A stretch of DNA of 11,276 nucleotides from Candidatus Hydrogenedentota bacterium (GCA_007136375.1 SLHB01000482.1:1-11276), one strand, 5' to 3'; shown: positions 1 through 6,304, counted from the first letter of the stretch. Made by a program: numbers and translations. The notes: generated by a model not told the origin, from the letters alone.

Positions 1-1
1 C

Positions 2-100
2 CCCTTTGCGGCGGCCGTTCTCAAAAAGTTCCCGGAAGGCTTCCAGCCGGCCGAGTACATCGCGAGCATGGACATCGCGGCGCGGAAACTCACGGGCTGA
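2..100 (+). CDS. C-terminal fragment of an unidentified protein, truncated by the window edge
   Basis: An open frame enters from the left edge and stops at the TGA at 98-100. It encodes 32 residues, beginning PFAAAVLKKF and ending ARKLTG. The piece is soluble-looking, with a helical charged tail. It is 59 bp upstream of the ACR3 gene on the same strand, so it is probably part of the same arsenic operon. I do not recognise the family; the usual ars neighbours (ArsR, ArsC, ArsM) are possible but nothing in these residues identifies one. The frame call rests on the stop position and on the spacing to the next gene. Confidence 0.5.
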   Translation, partial: PFAAAVLKKFPEGFQPAEYIASMDIAARKLTG

Positions 101-159
101 CCGAGACCGAGACTGTGCCCGCGCCACCAGGATCCAAAGACGTTTAAGGAGCATGCGTT

Positions 160-1410
160 ATGAGCGCCCCCAATTGTTCCCGGTCCGCCCCTGGCAAAGG
201 GCTAAGTTTCTTTGAACGCTACCTCACCCTTTGGGTCGCCTTCGCCATACTCGCCGGCATCGGCCTTGGCCATGTCGCGCCGGGTTTCGCCCAATACCTG
301 GACGGGATCGCCATTCACGTCCACGGCGCGCCCGTCGTGTCCATACCCATCGCCGTATGCCTGTTCCTGATGATGTATCCCATCATGGTGAAGATCGACT
401 TCGCCGAGGTCGTCAAGGCGGGCAAGAGCGTGAAGCCCGTGGGCCTCACGCTCATTCTCAACTGGGCCATCAAACCCTTCACCATGTACGCCATCGCCTA
501 TGTGTTCCTGGGCGTCTTGTTCGTCAATTTCATCGGGCCGGACGCGGTGGATCACGTGCGCATGCCCTACGGGCTCGACTTGCCCGTGGGCGCGGAACAT
601 GGCGCGGGAACCGTCGTCATGATGGACGGCGTCCGGATGCTTGAGATCCCGCTGTGGCGCAGCTATCTGGCCGGCGCCATTCTACTGGGCATCGCGCCCT
701 GCACGGCCATGGTCCTCGTTTGGGGCCACCTGGCCCGGGCCAATCAGGGACACACCCTGGTCATGGTGGCCATCAACAGCCTGACGATGCTCGTGCTCTA
801 CGGCGTCCTCGGCGGCTTTCTCCTTGGCATTGGCCAGATGCCCGTGCCGTGGGAAGCCCTGCTCCTGTCCATCGGCGTCTATGTGGCCTTGCCCCTCGCG
901 GCCGGCTATTTCTCCCGGAAATGGATCCTCCGGAACAAGGGCGAAGTCTGGTTCGCCGAGCGCTTCCTGCACTGGCTGACGCCGGTCACCATTGGCGCAT
1001 TGTTGCTCACGCTCGTGCTCCTGTTCTCCTTCAAAGGCGACGTTATCGTAGAGAATCCCCTCACGATCCTGTGGATCGCCGTTCCGCTGACGATCCAGAC
1101 TATCCTGATCTTCTGGCTCGGCTACGGCGCCTCGAAGGCGGCCAAGCTGCCCTACGAAGACGCGGCGCCCACGGCCATGATCGGCGCCTCGAATCATTTC
1201 GAAGTCGCGCTGGCCACGGCGGTCATGCTCTTTGGCCTGGGTTCCGGCGCGGCCCTCGCCACGGTGGTGGGCATCCTCATCGAAGTCCCCATCATGCTCG
1301 CCCTGGTGCGCGTCTGTCAGCGCACGCGCCACTGGTTCCCCTCCAAAGCCGGCGAAGCGGAGCCAACGCAAGAAACCTACGCCGGCGAACCCGTGGCCGC
1401 CGGAGAGTGA
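160..1410 (+). CDS. acr3: ACR3-family arsenite efflux permease
   Basis: This is an inner-membrane transporter that extrudes arsenite, and in some members antimonite. The protein has 416 residues and about ten hydrophobic segments. It carries the family signatures: the N-terminal ERYLTLWVAFAI segment (residues 19-30), NWAIKPFTM (101-109), the TM4 motif IAPCTAMVLVW with the conserved cysteine C181, and the TM9 motif GASNHFEVALA with E348; the Cys and Glu are known to be needed for transport in characterised ACR3 proteins. The start is set by AAGGAG at 146-151, 8 nt before the ATG. At 416 residues it is longer than the usual 350-370. The excess lies in a 14-residue N-terminal lead, a long loop before TM4 (about 125-166, rich in His, Met and Gly) and a hydrophilic C-terminal tail (about 396-416). 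It sits upstream of arsD and arsA, so it is probably the membrane channel driven by ArsA. The family call is very secure. Confidence 0.96.
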   Translation: MSAPNCSRSAPGKGLSFFERYLTLWVAFAILAGIGLGHVAPGFAQYLDGIAIHVHGAPVVSIPIAVCLFLMMYPIMVKIDFAEVVKAGKSVKPVGLTLILNWAIKPFTMYAIAYVFLGVLFVNFIGPDAVDHVRMPYGLDLPVGAEHGAGTVVMMDGVRMLEIPLWRSYLAGAILLGIAPCTAMVLVWGHLARANQGHTLVMVAINSLTMLVLYGVLGGFLLGIGQMPVPWEALLLSIGVYVALPLAAGYFSRKWILRNKGEVWFAERFLHWLTPVTIGALLLTLVLLFSFKGDVIVENPLTILWIAVPLTIQTILIFWLGYGASKAAKLPYEDAAPTAMIGASNHFEVALATAVMLFGLGSGAALATVVGILIEVPIMLALVRVCQRTRHWFPSKAGEAEPTQETYAGEPVAAGE

Positions 1411-1440
1411 CGATCCCAAAACGATCAAGGAGAACGGAGA

Positions 1441-1818
1441 ATGACGACAGAACCACGGACGGACAGCGTCCCGGCGCGGGCGTCGGAACTGGCCCAGGCC
1501 TTCATGGAGACGCCAGCGTACAAGGCGTACAAGGCCGCCGAGGAAGCTTTCCAACAGGACGCTAGCGCCCAAGCGCTGTTGCAGGACTTTCAGAACCAGC
1601 AGCGGACGTACGCAACGTTCAAACAACAGGGCTTTCCAGGCCTGGACGAACAAGAAGCCAAGTTGCGGACGGCCCAAGACACGCTTCAGGCGAACCCGGC
1701 GGTTCAGGACCTCTTGCGCACGCAAGAGGCGCTGCAACGCGAGATCGGGGACGTTCTCAACCACATCAGTCAGGAAATCGGTTTTCCCTTCGCGCCGCCG
1801 CAAAGCGGATGCTGCTAA
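1441..1818 (+). CDS. YlbF/YmcA-family (Com_YlbF) helical protein with C-terminal Cys-Cys
   Basis: A 125-residue, almost entirely helical, hydrophilic protein. The pattern ASELAQAFMETPAYKAYKAAEEAF (residues 14-37) followed by LLQDFQNQQ (46-54) and the later NPAVQDLL (85-92) is typical of the YlbF/YmcA family. In Bacillus, family members RicA and RicF form a complex with RicT that binds iron-sulfur clusters and affects RNA processing and competence. Here the only cysteines are the last two residues, C124 and C125, after a flexible Phe/Pro segment. The start ATG has AAGGAG at 1427-1432. The gene lies 30 bp after acr3 and 35 bp before arsD, so it is co-transcribed with arsenic genes. A vicinal Cys pair could bind As(III) or Sb(III), or help ligate a cluster; that role is inference. 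The family assignment comes from recalled sequence pattern and is fairly confident; the function in this operon is unknown. Confidence 0.8.
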   Translation: MTTEPRTDSVPARASELAQAFMETPAYKAYKAAEEAFQQDASAQALLQDFQNQQRTYATFKQQGFPGLDEQEAKLRTAQDTLQANPAVQDLLRTQEALQREIGDVLNHISQEIGFPFAPPQSGCC

Positions 1819-1853
1819 CGCCACAAGGAAAGCAATTCAGAAGGAGCGCGTTC

Positions 1854-2189
1854 ATGACACAGACAACCGGCGCCAAACTGGTCTCCATTGAGGTTTATGA
1901 CCCGCCCATGTGCTGCGCCACGGGCGTGTGCGGGCCGGAGCCGGACACGGAGTTGCTCGCCATCCGGGACGCCCTGCTCCAGCTCGAGCATGAGCTCCCG
2001 GACACCGTAACGGTGGCCCGGTACAACCTGAACAACGACGGCGACAAATACGCCCAGAACCCCGAGGTATTGAACCGCCTGCGCGAGCACGGCGTGGACA
2101 TCCTGCCCGTGACCCTTGTCAACGGCGCGCCGGTCAAGGAGCGGAGCTACCCCACGCTGGACGAACTGCGCGTCTACGCGGCGCGGTAA
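1854..2189 (+). CDS. arsD: ArsD arsenic metallochaperone
   Basis: ArsD binds trivalent arsenic or antimony and hands it to ArsA; it is also a weak trans-acting repressor in some operons. The product has 111 residues and a thioredoxin-like fold. The diagnostic segment YDPPMCCATGVCGPEPD (residues 15-31) holds the metal-transfer cysteines C20, C21 and C26, equivalent to C12, C13 and C18 of plasmid R773 ArsD. The later ILPVTLVNG and the closing YPTLDELR motif are also family features. The R773 protein has extra cysteine pairs near its C-terminus; here the protein ends soon after TLDELRVYAAR and has none, as in many chromosomal ArsD proteins. I chose the ATG at 1854 because AAGGAG lies at 1841-1846. 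An in-frame ATG at 1809 would overlap the YlbF-like gene and has no such site. The gene is 35 bp upstream of its partner arsA. Confidence 0.95.
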   Translation: MTQTTGAKLVSIEVYDPPMCCATGVCGPEPDTELLAIRDALLQLEHELPDTVTVARYNLNNDGDKYAQNPEVLNRLREHGVDILPVTLVNGAPVKERSYPTLDELRVYAAR

Positions 2190-2224
2190 CCTCGCGCGGG
2201 ACCGACAGCGTCAAGGAGGCTATC

Positions 2225-4096
2225 ATGACCACCACACAGTACCTCTTCTTTTCCGGCAAGGGCGGTGTGGGTAAGACCACCATGGCCTGCGCCACCGCCG
2301 TACATCACGCACGCCAGGGCAAGGCGGTGCTCATCGTCACAACGGACCCCGCTTCTAACCTGGCGGACGTGTTCGAGCAGCCCATCGGCCACAAAGTGAC
2401 GCCCCTCGGCATGGACAATCTGTGGGGCATGGAGATCGAGCCAGACAAAGCCACCGAGGAATTCCGGGAGCGGGCGCTAGGACCGTTGCGCGGCGTTCTC
2501 CCCGAAAACGTTCTCGCCGTCATGGAAGAGCAATTCAACTCGCCCTGCACAACGGAAATCGCCGCCTTTGACCGCTTCGTCGACCTCATGATCCAGGAGG
2601 AGCGGGGCGATAGCCCGGCCTTCGACGTGATTATCTTCGACACGGCCCCCACGGGCCACACCATCCGCCTGCTCGAGTTGCCCGTGGACTGGAGCAAGCA
2701 CATCGAGGAGAGCGCGCAGGGATCCGGCAACACCTGCATCGGACCCGTGGCGAACTTGCAACAGCAGAAGGCGAAGTACGACACGGCCACGGCCTTGCTC
2801 GCGAATCCGGACCGGACCACCTTTATCTTCGTCACCCACGCGGATCTCACGGGCCTGTACGAGACCAAGCGGGCGTCCGGCGAGCTCGCCTCCATTGGCG
2901 TGCGCTCTGTCGAACTCATTGTGAACGGCTTGCTGCCGGAAGAGGTGTGCGGCCATCCCTTCTTCCGCCAGCGCTACGAGGCCCAACAACGCTGCCTCGA
3001 ACGGATCGTCGAGACCTTTTCCTGGACGCAACGGCGCATGTACCTGCGCGACCGGGAAATTAAGGGCCTGGACGGCTTGGCTCATGTGGCGGCGGACCTC
3101 TATCCCCGGGCGGGCGCCGCGCCGCAATTCACCCTTGAGGACGACGGCGAGGAAGCGGCGCCGGAACCAGAAGCCGGCGCGGTTTCCGATCCCATCGCGC
3201 CCCTGCTACAACCGGAGGGCCGCACGAAGGCCGTGTTCTTCACCGGCAAGGGCGGCGTCGGCAAGACCGTGGTGTCCTGCGCGGCCGCGTTTCATTTGGC
3301 GGAACAGGGCTACAACACGCTCCTGCTCACGACAGACCCCGCCGCGCATATCGGCGCCGTTCTCGGCCAAGAAGTGGGCGCCGTTCCGGTCCCGGTGGAG
3401 GGCGCGCCCGGCCTAAGCGCCGTCAGCATTGATCAAGAAGAGGCGACGGAAGCCTACCGCGCCCGTATTCTCGCAGACGCCCGGACAAAGTACGCGCCGG
3501 ACATGCTAAAGGCCCTTGAAGAGGAGCTGAACTCGCCCTGCACGGAAGAGATGGCCGCCTTCGATCGCTTCATGGAGTATCTGGAAAGCGAGGCCTACGA
3601 CGTTATCGTCATCGACACGGCGCCGACGGGACACACGCTGCGGCTCTTGGAGCTGCCATTCAGCTACAACGATCAGGCCATGCTCCTATTCAACAGCCGC
3701 CAGGGCGGCGGCGCCAACGCCTCGCCCGAAAAGGATCGTCTCGCGCGCATTGTCGAACAGTTGAAGGATCCTCAGCGGGCGGTCTTCGCCTTCGTCGTGT
3801 ACCCCGAGTCCACGCCCATTGAGGAAGCGGCGCGGGCCATGGCCGACCTCGAGAAGGCTGGCATCCGCGCTCAGTTCGTCGTGGCCAACCAAGTGATCGG
3901 CGCGGAATACTGCACAAACGCCTTCTTCCGCTCCCGCCGGGCCATGCAAGTGAAGCATCTGCGCCGGATGAAGGAACGTTTCCGCGCACCCGTGGCTATC
4001 CTGCCGCTCCTCGCCGGCGAAGTCGCTGGACTGGACGCAGTCCGCGAAGCGGCCGAAGCCCTGACGGCCCCGGCCGCCACCCCACAAGGCGCGTAA
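2225..4096 (+). CDS. arsA: ArsA arsenite-translocating ATPase, two-domain form
   Basis: ArsA is a cytoplasmic ATPase of the SIMIBI/Get3 class that energises the arsenite permease. The 623-residue protein is a tandem duplication. Half A1 has a deviant Walker A GKGGVGKTT at 11-19, and half A2 has GKGGVGKTV at 341-349. Each half also has a TTDPA motif (39-43, 369-373) and a DTAPTGHT segment (139-146, 464-471), the signal-transduction region. The three metal-site cysteines known from R773 ArsA (C113, C172, C422) are present as C108 and C439, in matching NSPCT motifs, and C171 in GNTCIG. A Pro/Glu-rich linker of about 30 residues (303-333) joins the halves. The length slightly exceeds the usual 580 or so. 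AAGGAGG at 2213-2219 fixes the start. It lies between arsD and a thioredoxin-like gene and probably docks on the ACR3 protein. Confidence 0.97.
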   Translation: MTTTQYLFFSGKGGVGKTTMACATAVHHARQGKAVLIVTTDPASNLADVFEQPIGHKVTPLGMDNLWGMEIEPDKATEEFRERALGPLRGVLPENVLAVMEEQFNSPCTTEIAAFDRFVDLMIQEERGDSPAFDVIIFDTAPTGHTIRLLELPVDWSKHIEESAQGSGNTCIGPVANLQQQKAKYDTATALLANPDRTTFIFVTHADLTGLYETKRASGELASIGVRSVELIVNGLLPEEVCGHPFFRQRYEAQQRCLERIVETFSWTQRRMYLRDREIKGLDGLAHVAADLYPRAGAAPQFTLEDDGEEAAPEPEAGAVSDPIAPLLQPEGRTKAVFFTGKGGVGKTVVSCAAAFHLAEQGYNTLLLTTDPAAHIGAVLGQEVGAVPVPVEGAPGLSAVSIDQEEATEAYRARILADARTKYAPDMLKALEEELNSPCTEEMAAFDRFMEYLESEAYDVIVIDTAPTGHTLRLLELPFSYNDQAMLLFNSRQGGGANASPEKDRLARIVEQLKDPQRAVFAFVVYPESTPIEEAARAMADLEKAGIRAQFVVANQVIGAEYCTNAFFRSRRAMQVKHLRRMKERFRAPVAILPLLAGEVAGLDAVREAAEALTAPAATPQGA

Positions 4097-4140
4097 GCCC
4101 CCTGGAAGGCGTTGGTCAGACAGTCAGCGAAAGGAGCCCT

Positions 4141-4479
4141 ATGCCAGCCGAGACCGGAGAACCCGCCGCGCGCGTCATCATTTTCACCATGCCCATGGAA
4201 AGCCACTGCGCGCCGGAAAAGACCTGGGCGTACGCGGCGGACATGCTCCGGCGGCGCCTCCGCGAGCAATACGGCGAGCGCGTGGAGTTGCGCCACGTCG
4301 AGTTGTTCAGTGCGGAGTCTTTCGCTCATGAGGAGATCATGGCCCTTGTGCGGGACCCATCCACGCCGCCGCCTTACATCACCGTTGACGGCGCGCTCAT
4401 CCAGAGCGGCGGAAAGCTATCGAGCCGCGCCATCCGCGAATCCCTGAGCGCCCGAGGCGTAGAGCCGGCGTCCCGGTAG
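4141..4479 (+). CDS. Small thioredoxin-fold-like protein with a single cysteine, last gene of the ars operon
   Basis: A 112-residue protein. It starts with a hydrophobic strand (RVIIFTMP, residues 11-18), then a cysteine in ESHCAPE (C23), an amphipathic helix (27-44), a second strand (ERVELRHVELF, 46-56), a helix (61-70), and a PPPYITVDG strand (76-84) whose proline run sits where the thioredoxin cis-proline would be. It ends with a helix at 94-103. This beta-alpha-beta-alpha-beta order resembles thioredoxin-fold proteins such as ArsD and the Bacillus YuzD family (which also has a Cys near the first helix and a YPLVVI-type strand). There is no CXXC, so it cannot be a classical thioredoxin. 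AAGGAG at 4131-4136 precedes the ATG by 4 nt, and the gap from arsA is 44 bp. A thiol carrier or metal-handling partner of ArsA is plausible from context; no function is shown. It is real by codon pattern and RBS; family placement is uncertain. Confidence 0.72.
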   Translation: MPAETGEPAARVIIFTMPMESHCAPEKTWAYAADMLRRRLREQYGERVELRHVELFSAESFAHEEIMALVRDPSTPPPYITVDGALIQSGGKLSSRAIRESLSARGVEPASR

Positions 4480-4500
4480 CCGTCCGCCCCGGCGGATGGC
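4479..4500 (+). terminator. Hairpin directly after the ars operon, possible terminator
   Basis: Bases 4479-4487 pair with 4492-4500, giving a 9-bp GC-rich stem with one G-T wobble and a 4-nt loop. The stem begins at the last base of the preceding stop codon. No T-run follows, so it may act as a weak or Rho-assisted terminator or only as 3' mRNA protection. Confidence 0.35.
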
Positions 4501-4506
4501 CGCCTG

Positions 4507-4515
4507 TGTTACACT
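4507..4515 (+). promoter_or_regulatory. Probable extended -10 promoter of the coiled-coil gene
   Basis: TGT at 4507-4509 directly precedes TACACT at 4510-4515, giving an extended -10 (TGn plus a hexamer with four of six consensus bases). No good -35 is found 16-18 bp upstream. Transcription would start near 4521-4522, about 46 nt before the ATG at 4568. This supports separate transcription of the downstream small gene. Confidence 0.4.
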
Positions 4516-4567
4516 TGCGGCGCCGGCGCGGAGACCGGCGCGAATTGACGCAGACAGGAGGACGACG

Positions 4568-4855
4568 ATGAGCAAGCGGGACGCGTACGTGGAGAAGCTG
4601 AAGGCGCAGATCGACGAATGGGACGCGGAGTTGGACAAGCTGCAAGCCCAAGCGGACAAGGCCGCCGCTGACGCGAAGATCGAATATCACAAGCAGATCG
4701 AGTCGCTTCGGAAGCAGAGCGAGGACGCGCGAAGCAAACTCGCCGAACTTCAACAGAAGAGCGGCGAAGCCTGGGAGCAGTTCGTGCAAGGCGTGGACGA
4801 GGCCTGGACCCATCTCAAAAAGGGCATTGACGACGCCAAGTCCCGCTTGCAGTAG
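4568..4855 (+). CDS. Small coiled-coil protein, sll1863-like stress-response type
   Basis: A 95-residue, cysteine-free, highly charged protein predicted to be nearly all helix. Heptad-like Leu/Ile/Ala spacing runs from about residue 5 to 66 (EKLKAQIDEWDAELDKLQAQ and LRKQSEDARSKLAELQQ), followed by an amphipathic Trp-containing tail (AWEQFVQGVDEAW, 68-80). The overall pattern matches the small proteins often annotated as sll1863-family stress response or coiled-coil domain proteins. Those are widespread in environmental bacteria, but their biochemical role is not established. The ATG at 4568 is chosen because AGGAGG is at 4556-4561; a longer in-frame start at 4496 lies inside the hairpin after arsA and upstream of the likely promoter. 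The gene is flanked by a hairpin on each side, so it is probably transcribed alone. Confidence 0.82.
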   Translation: MSKRDAYVEKLKAQIDEWDAELDKLQAQADKAAADAKIEYHKQIESLRKQSEDARSKLAELQQKSGEAWEQFVQGVDEAWTHLKKGIDDAKSRLQ

Positions 4856-4871
4856 CCCCTTGGCGGCATCG

Positions 4872-4914
4872 CAGCCGCGCCGCCCGGGACCCCGCCCGCC
4901 GGACGGCGCGGCTG
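4872..4914. terminator. Strong GC hairpin between convergent genes, likely bidirectional terminator
   Basis: Bases 4872-4882 pair perfectly with 4904-4914 (11 bp), and two more pairs form after a one-base bulge. The hairpin lies in the 81-bp gap between the coiled-coil gene (+) and the SRPBCC gene (-). Only two T bases follow on the + strand, so it lacks a classical T-run. Its position between convergent stop codons still favours a terminator role. Confidence 0.55.
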
Positions 4915-4936
4915 TTCAACTACCCGCCATCGTTCG

Positions 4937-5467
4937 TCAACGGGGCAAGCTGGCCGCGTAATGGGCTTCCGCTTCCGCGTGCGCGCTCCAGAACGGACGC
5001 GGATCCCGCCCGTTCAGGCGCTCCGCGAGGATGTCCAAGTGGGTGTGCCACCCGCTCGCGACGCTGACCCGGGTCTCGTGATCCCCCAAACGCCGGTGCG
5101 TCACCGTGAGCAAGACCCCACCCCCGTCCGCCGCCAGCTCAAACGTCACCTCGGAGTCCTCGCCCGGCGCCTCGCCCCAGGTGTAACTCAAGCGGCGGGG
5201 CGGATCCCATTCCGTGACTTCGCCGTGGACCCGGCAGGGTTCGCCAGGGTTTGCCTCAGTGTCCGGAAGTGGCGACAGATCCGCGTGATTGAAGCGCAAT
5301 TCCACGCGCCCGCCCACCCGCGGCTCCATCGTTCCCGGCGCTAGCCACAAGCCGCGCTTGTCCGATTCCGTCAGATACGCCCACACCTGCTCAAGGGATC
5401 CCGGCAACGCGCGCTCGAAACGCACCGTCTCCGGCGCGATGACTTCGCCGTATCTACTCATGCTCAT
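4937..5467 (-). CDS. SRPBCC/AHSA1-family protein, second paralogue
   Basis: A 176-residue soluble protein of the START/Bet v1-like SRPBCC superfamily, AHSA1 (Aha1 C-terminal-like) subgroup. These proteins form a hydrophobic ligand pocket; the ligand here is unknown. Characteristic segments are VRFERALPGSLEQVWAYLT near the N-terminus, GGRVELRF, GEVTEWDPPRRLSYTW in mid-protein and LLTVTHRRL toward the end, followed by a C-terminal helix (HTHLDILAERL). The start at 5467 follows GGAGG on the minus strand by about 5 nt. It overlaps the upstream paralogue by 14 nt (5454-5467), so translation is probably coupled. A second in-frame ATG at 5461 is possible. It is the last gene of the ArsR-led operon. 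Its partner shares the same layout and several motifs, indicating a tandem duplication followed by divergence. Confidence 0.88.
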   Translation of the reverse strand: MSMSRYGEVIAPETVRFERALPGSLEQVWAYLTESDKRGLWLAPGTMEPRVGGRVELRFNHADLSPLPDTEANPGEPCRVHGEVTEWDPPRRLSYTWGEAPGEDSEVTFELAADGGGVLLTVTHRRLGDHETRVSVASGWHTHLDILAERLNGRDPRPFWSAHAEAEAHYAASLPR

Positions 5468-5963
5468 TTCCGCCTCCGTGCGCCGCTTCCGCGGCTTCAT
5501 ACCGCTCCATCCATTCCGGCAGCGGCGCGCCCGCGACATGGGCCTCCAGGCGGTCGAGGTACGCGCCCCAACCCGGGGCAAAGCCACCCGCGGCCTCCGG
5601 ATCCAACCGCCGGTGCGTCAGGATCAGCGCCACGCCGCCTTCCACGGCGCGGAGCTCATAGCGCACCGCCGTCGTCCCGGACACCTCCTGCCGCGATTCG
5701 TATTCGAACACATGAGGCGGCTCCCAGGTCAGAACCCGCCCCGTGACGCGCCGCGCCTCCTCCGGCGCGGGCGGGCCTTCGGGCGTCAGTTCCACGGCGC
5801 CGCCTTCCCACGCTTCGATATGGGCGGGGCCGAACCATTGGGCGAGTTGCGCGGGCTCCGTAATCGCCGCCCACACGGTTTCGATCCCATGGGGCAGGAA
5901 ACGCTCAAAGCGCACCGCCGCCCCGTGTTCCTCCAACACTACCGTCCCATTGCGGCTGCTCAT
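5454..5963 (-). CDS. SRPBCC/AHSA1-family protein, first paralogue
   Basis: A 169-residue SRPBCC-superfamily protein with the typical opening VRFERFLPHGIETVWAAIT and AQWFGP, then GGAVELTP, VTGRVLTWEPPHVFEYE and ALILTHRRL, and a final helix that contains GWGAYLDRLEAHV. These are the strands and helices of the AHSA1 pocket fold. In many bacteria such genes directly follow an ArsR-type repressor, as here. The ATG at 5963 overlaps the repressor's TGA by 4 nt (ATGA, 5960-5963), a standard coupling arrangement. Purine-rich bases just upstream (GGGAG and AAGG on the minus strand) can serve as the ribosome binding site. A longer frame reaching 6071 would run inside the repressor and is not credible. 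The ligand is unknown; small hydrophobic molecules are the family expectation. Confidence 0.9.
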   Translation of the reverse strand: MSSRNGTVVLEEHGAAVRFERFLPHGIETVWAAITEPAQLAQWFGPAHIEAWEGGAVELTPEGPPAPEEARRVTGRVLTWEPPHVFEYESRQEVSGTTAVRYELRAVEGGVALILTHRRLDPEAAGGFAPGWGAYLDRLEAHVAGAPLPEWMERYEAAEAAHGGGNEHE

Positions 5964-6298
5964 GACCTTGATCTCCCTTTGCCATCCCCCTCGGCTTTCG
6001 CTTCGTTGGCGAGATGCCGCTCCAACGCGTCCAACCGGCCGTTCCAAAACGCGCGGACCTCCGCCACCCACGCCTCGATCTCCTGGATGCCCCGGGGGTC
6101 CAACTCGTAGATGCGCCGTTGCGCGTCGGCCCGCGCCTTGACCAGCCCCGCCCCCTTCAAGACCTTGAGGTGTTGCGAGACGGCCGGCGCGCTGATGGTG
6201 AAGCAGGCGCGGATCTCGCCGGCCGACCGCTCGCCTTGGGCGAGCATCGCCACGATGGCGCGCCGTGTCGGATCGCTGAGCGCTTGAAACGTGTCCAT
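5960..6298 (-). CDS. ArsR/SmtB-type winged-helix transcriptional repressor
   Basis: A 112-residue DNA-binding protein. The opening MDTFQALSDPTRRAIVAMLAQG and the recognition-helix region ISAPAVSQHLKVLKGAGLV (residues 35-53), followed by the wing RADAQRRIYEL, define the ArsR family. The only cysteine is C32, and the ELCVCDL metal-sensing box of arsenic or cadmium ArsR proteins is absent. It therefore belongs to the non-metal group that usually governs a neighbouring SRPBCC gene. It starts the operon with the two SRPBCC paralogues and probably represses its own promoter. The ATG at 6298 is only 6 nt after a perfect TATAAT, so the transcript is probably leaderless. AAGG is just 2 nt before the ATG, too close to be a normal ribosome binding site. 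Confidence 0.92.
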   Translation of the reverse strand: MDTFQALSDPTRRAIVAMLAQGERSAGEIRACFTISAPAVSQHLKVLKGAGLVKARADAQRRIYELDPRGIQEIEAWVAEVRAFWNGRLDALERHLANEAKAEGDGKGRSRS

Positions 6299-6304
6299 GG
6301 CCTT

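Noticed and set aside
202..600. Long minus-strand open frames opposite acr3, arsA and other genes (for example 202-600, 682-1824, 2477-3127)
   Set aside because: They are antisense shadows common in high-GC DNA, have low-complexity His/Arg/Gly-rich composition, and oppose clearly identified genes.
1809..1853. Alternative upstream ATG for arsD at 1809
   Set aside because: It overlaps the YlbF-like gene, lacks a ribosome binding site, and adds residues absent from ArsD; AAGGAG at 1841-1846 favours the ATG at 1854.
5960..6298. The ArsR-type gene as the regulator of the arsenic operon
   Set aside because: It has no ELCVCDL-type cysteine motif, only C32, and is operonic with SRPBCC genes on the other strand, over 1.4 kb from the end of the ars operon.
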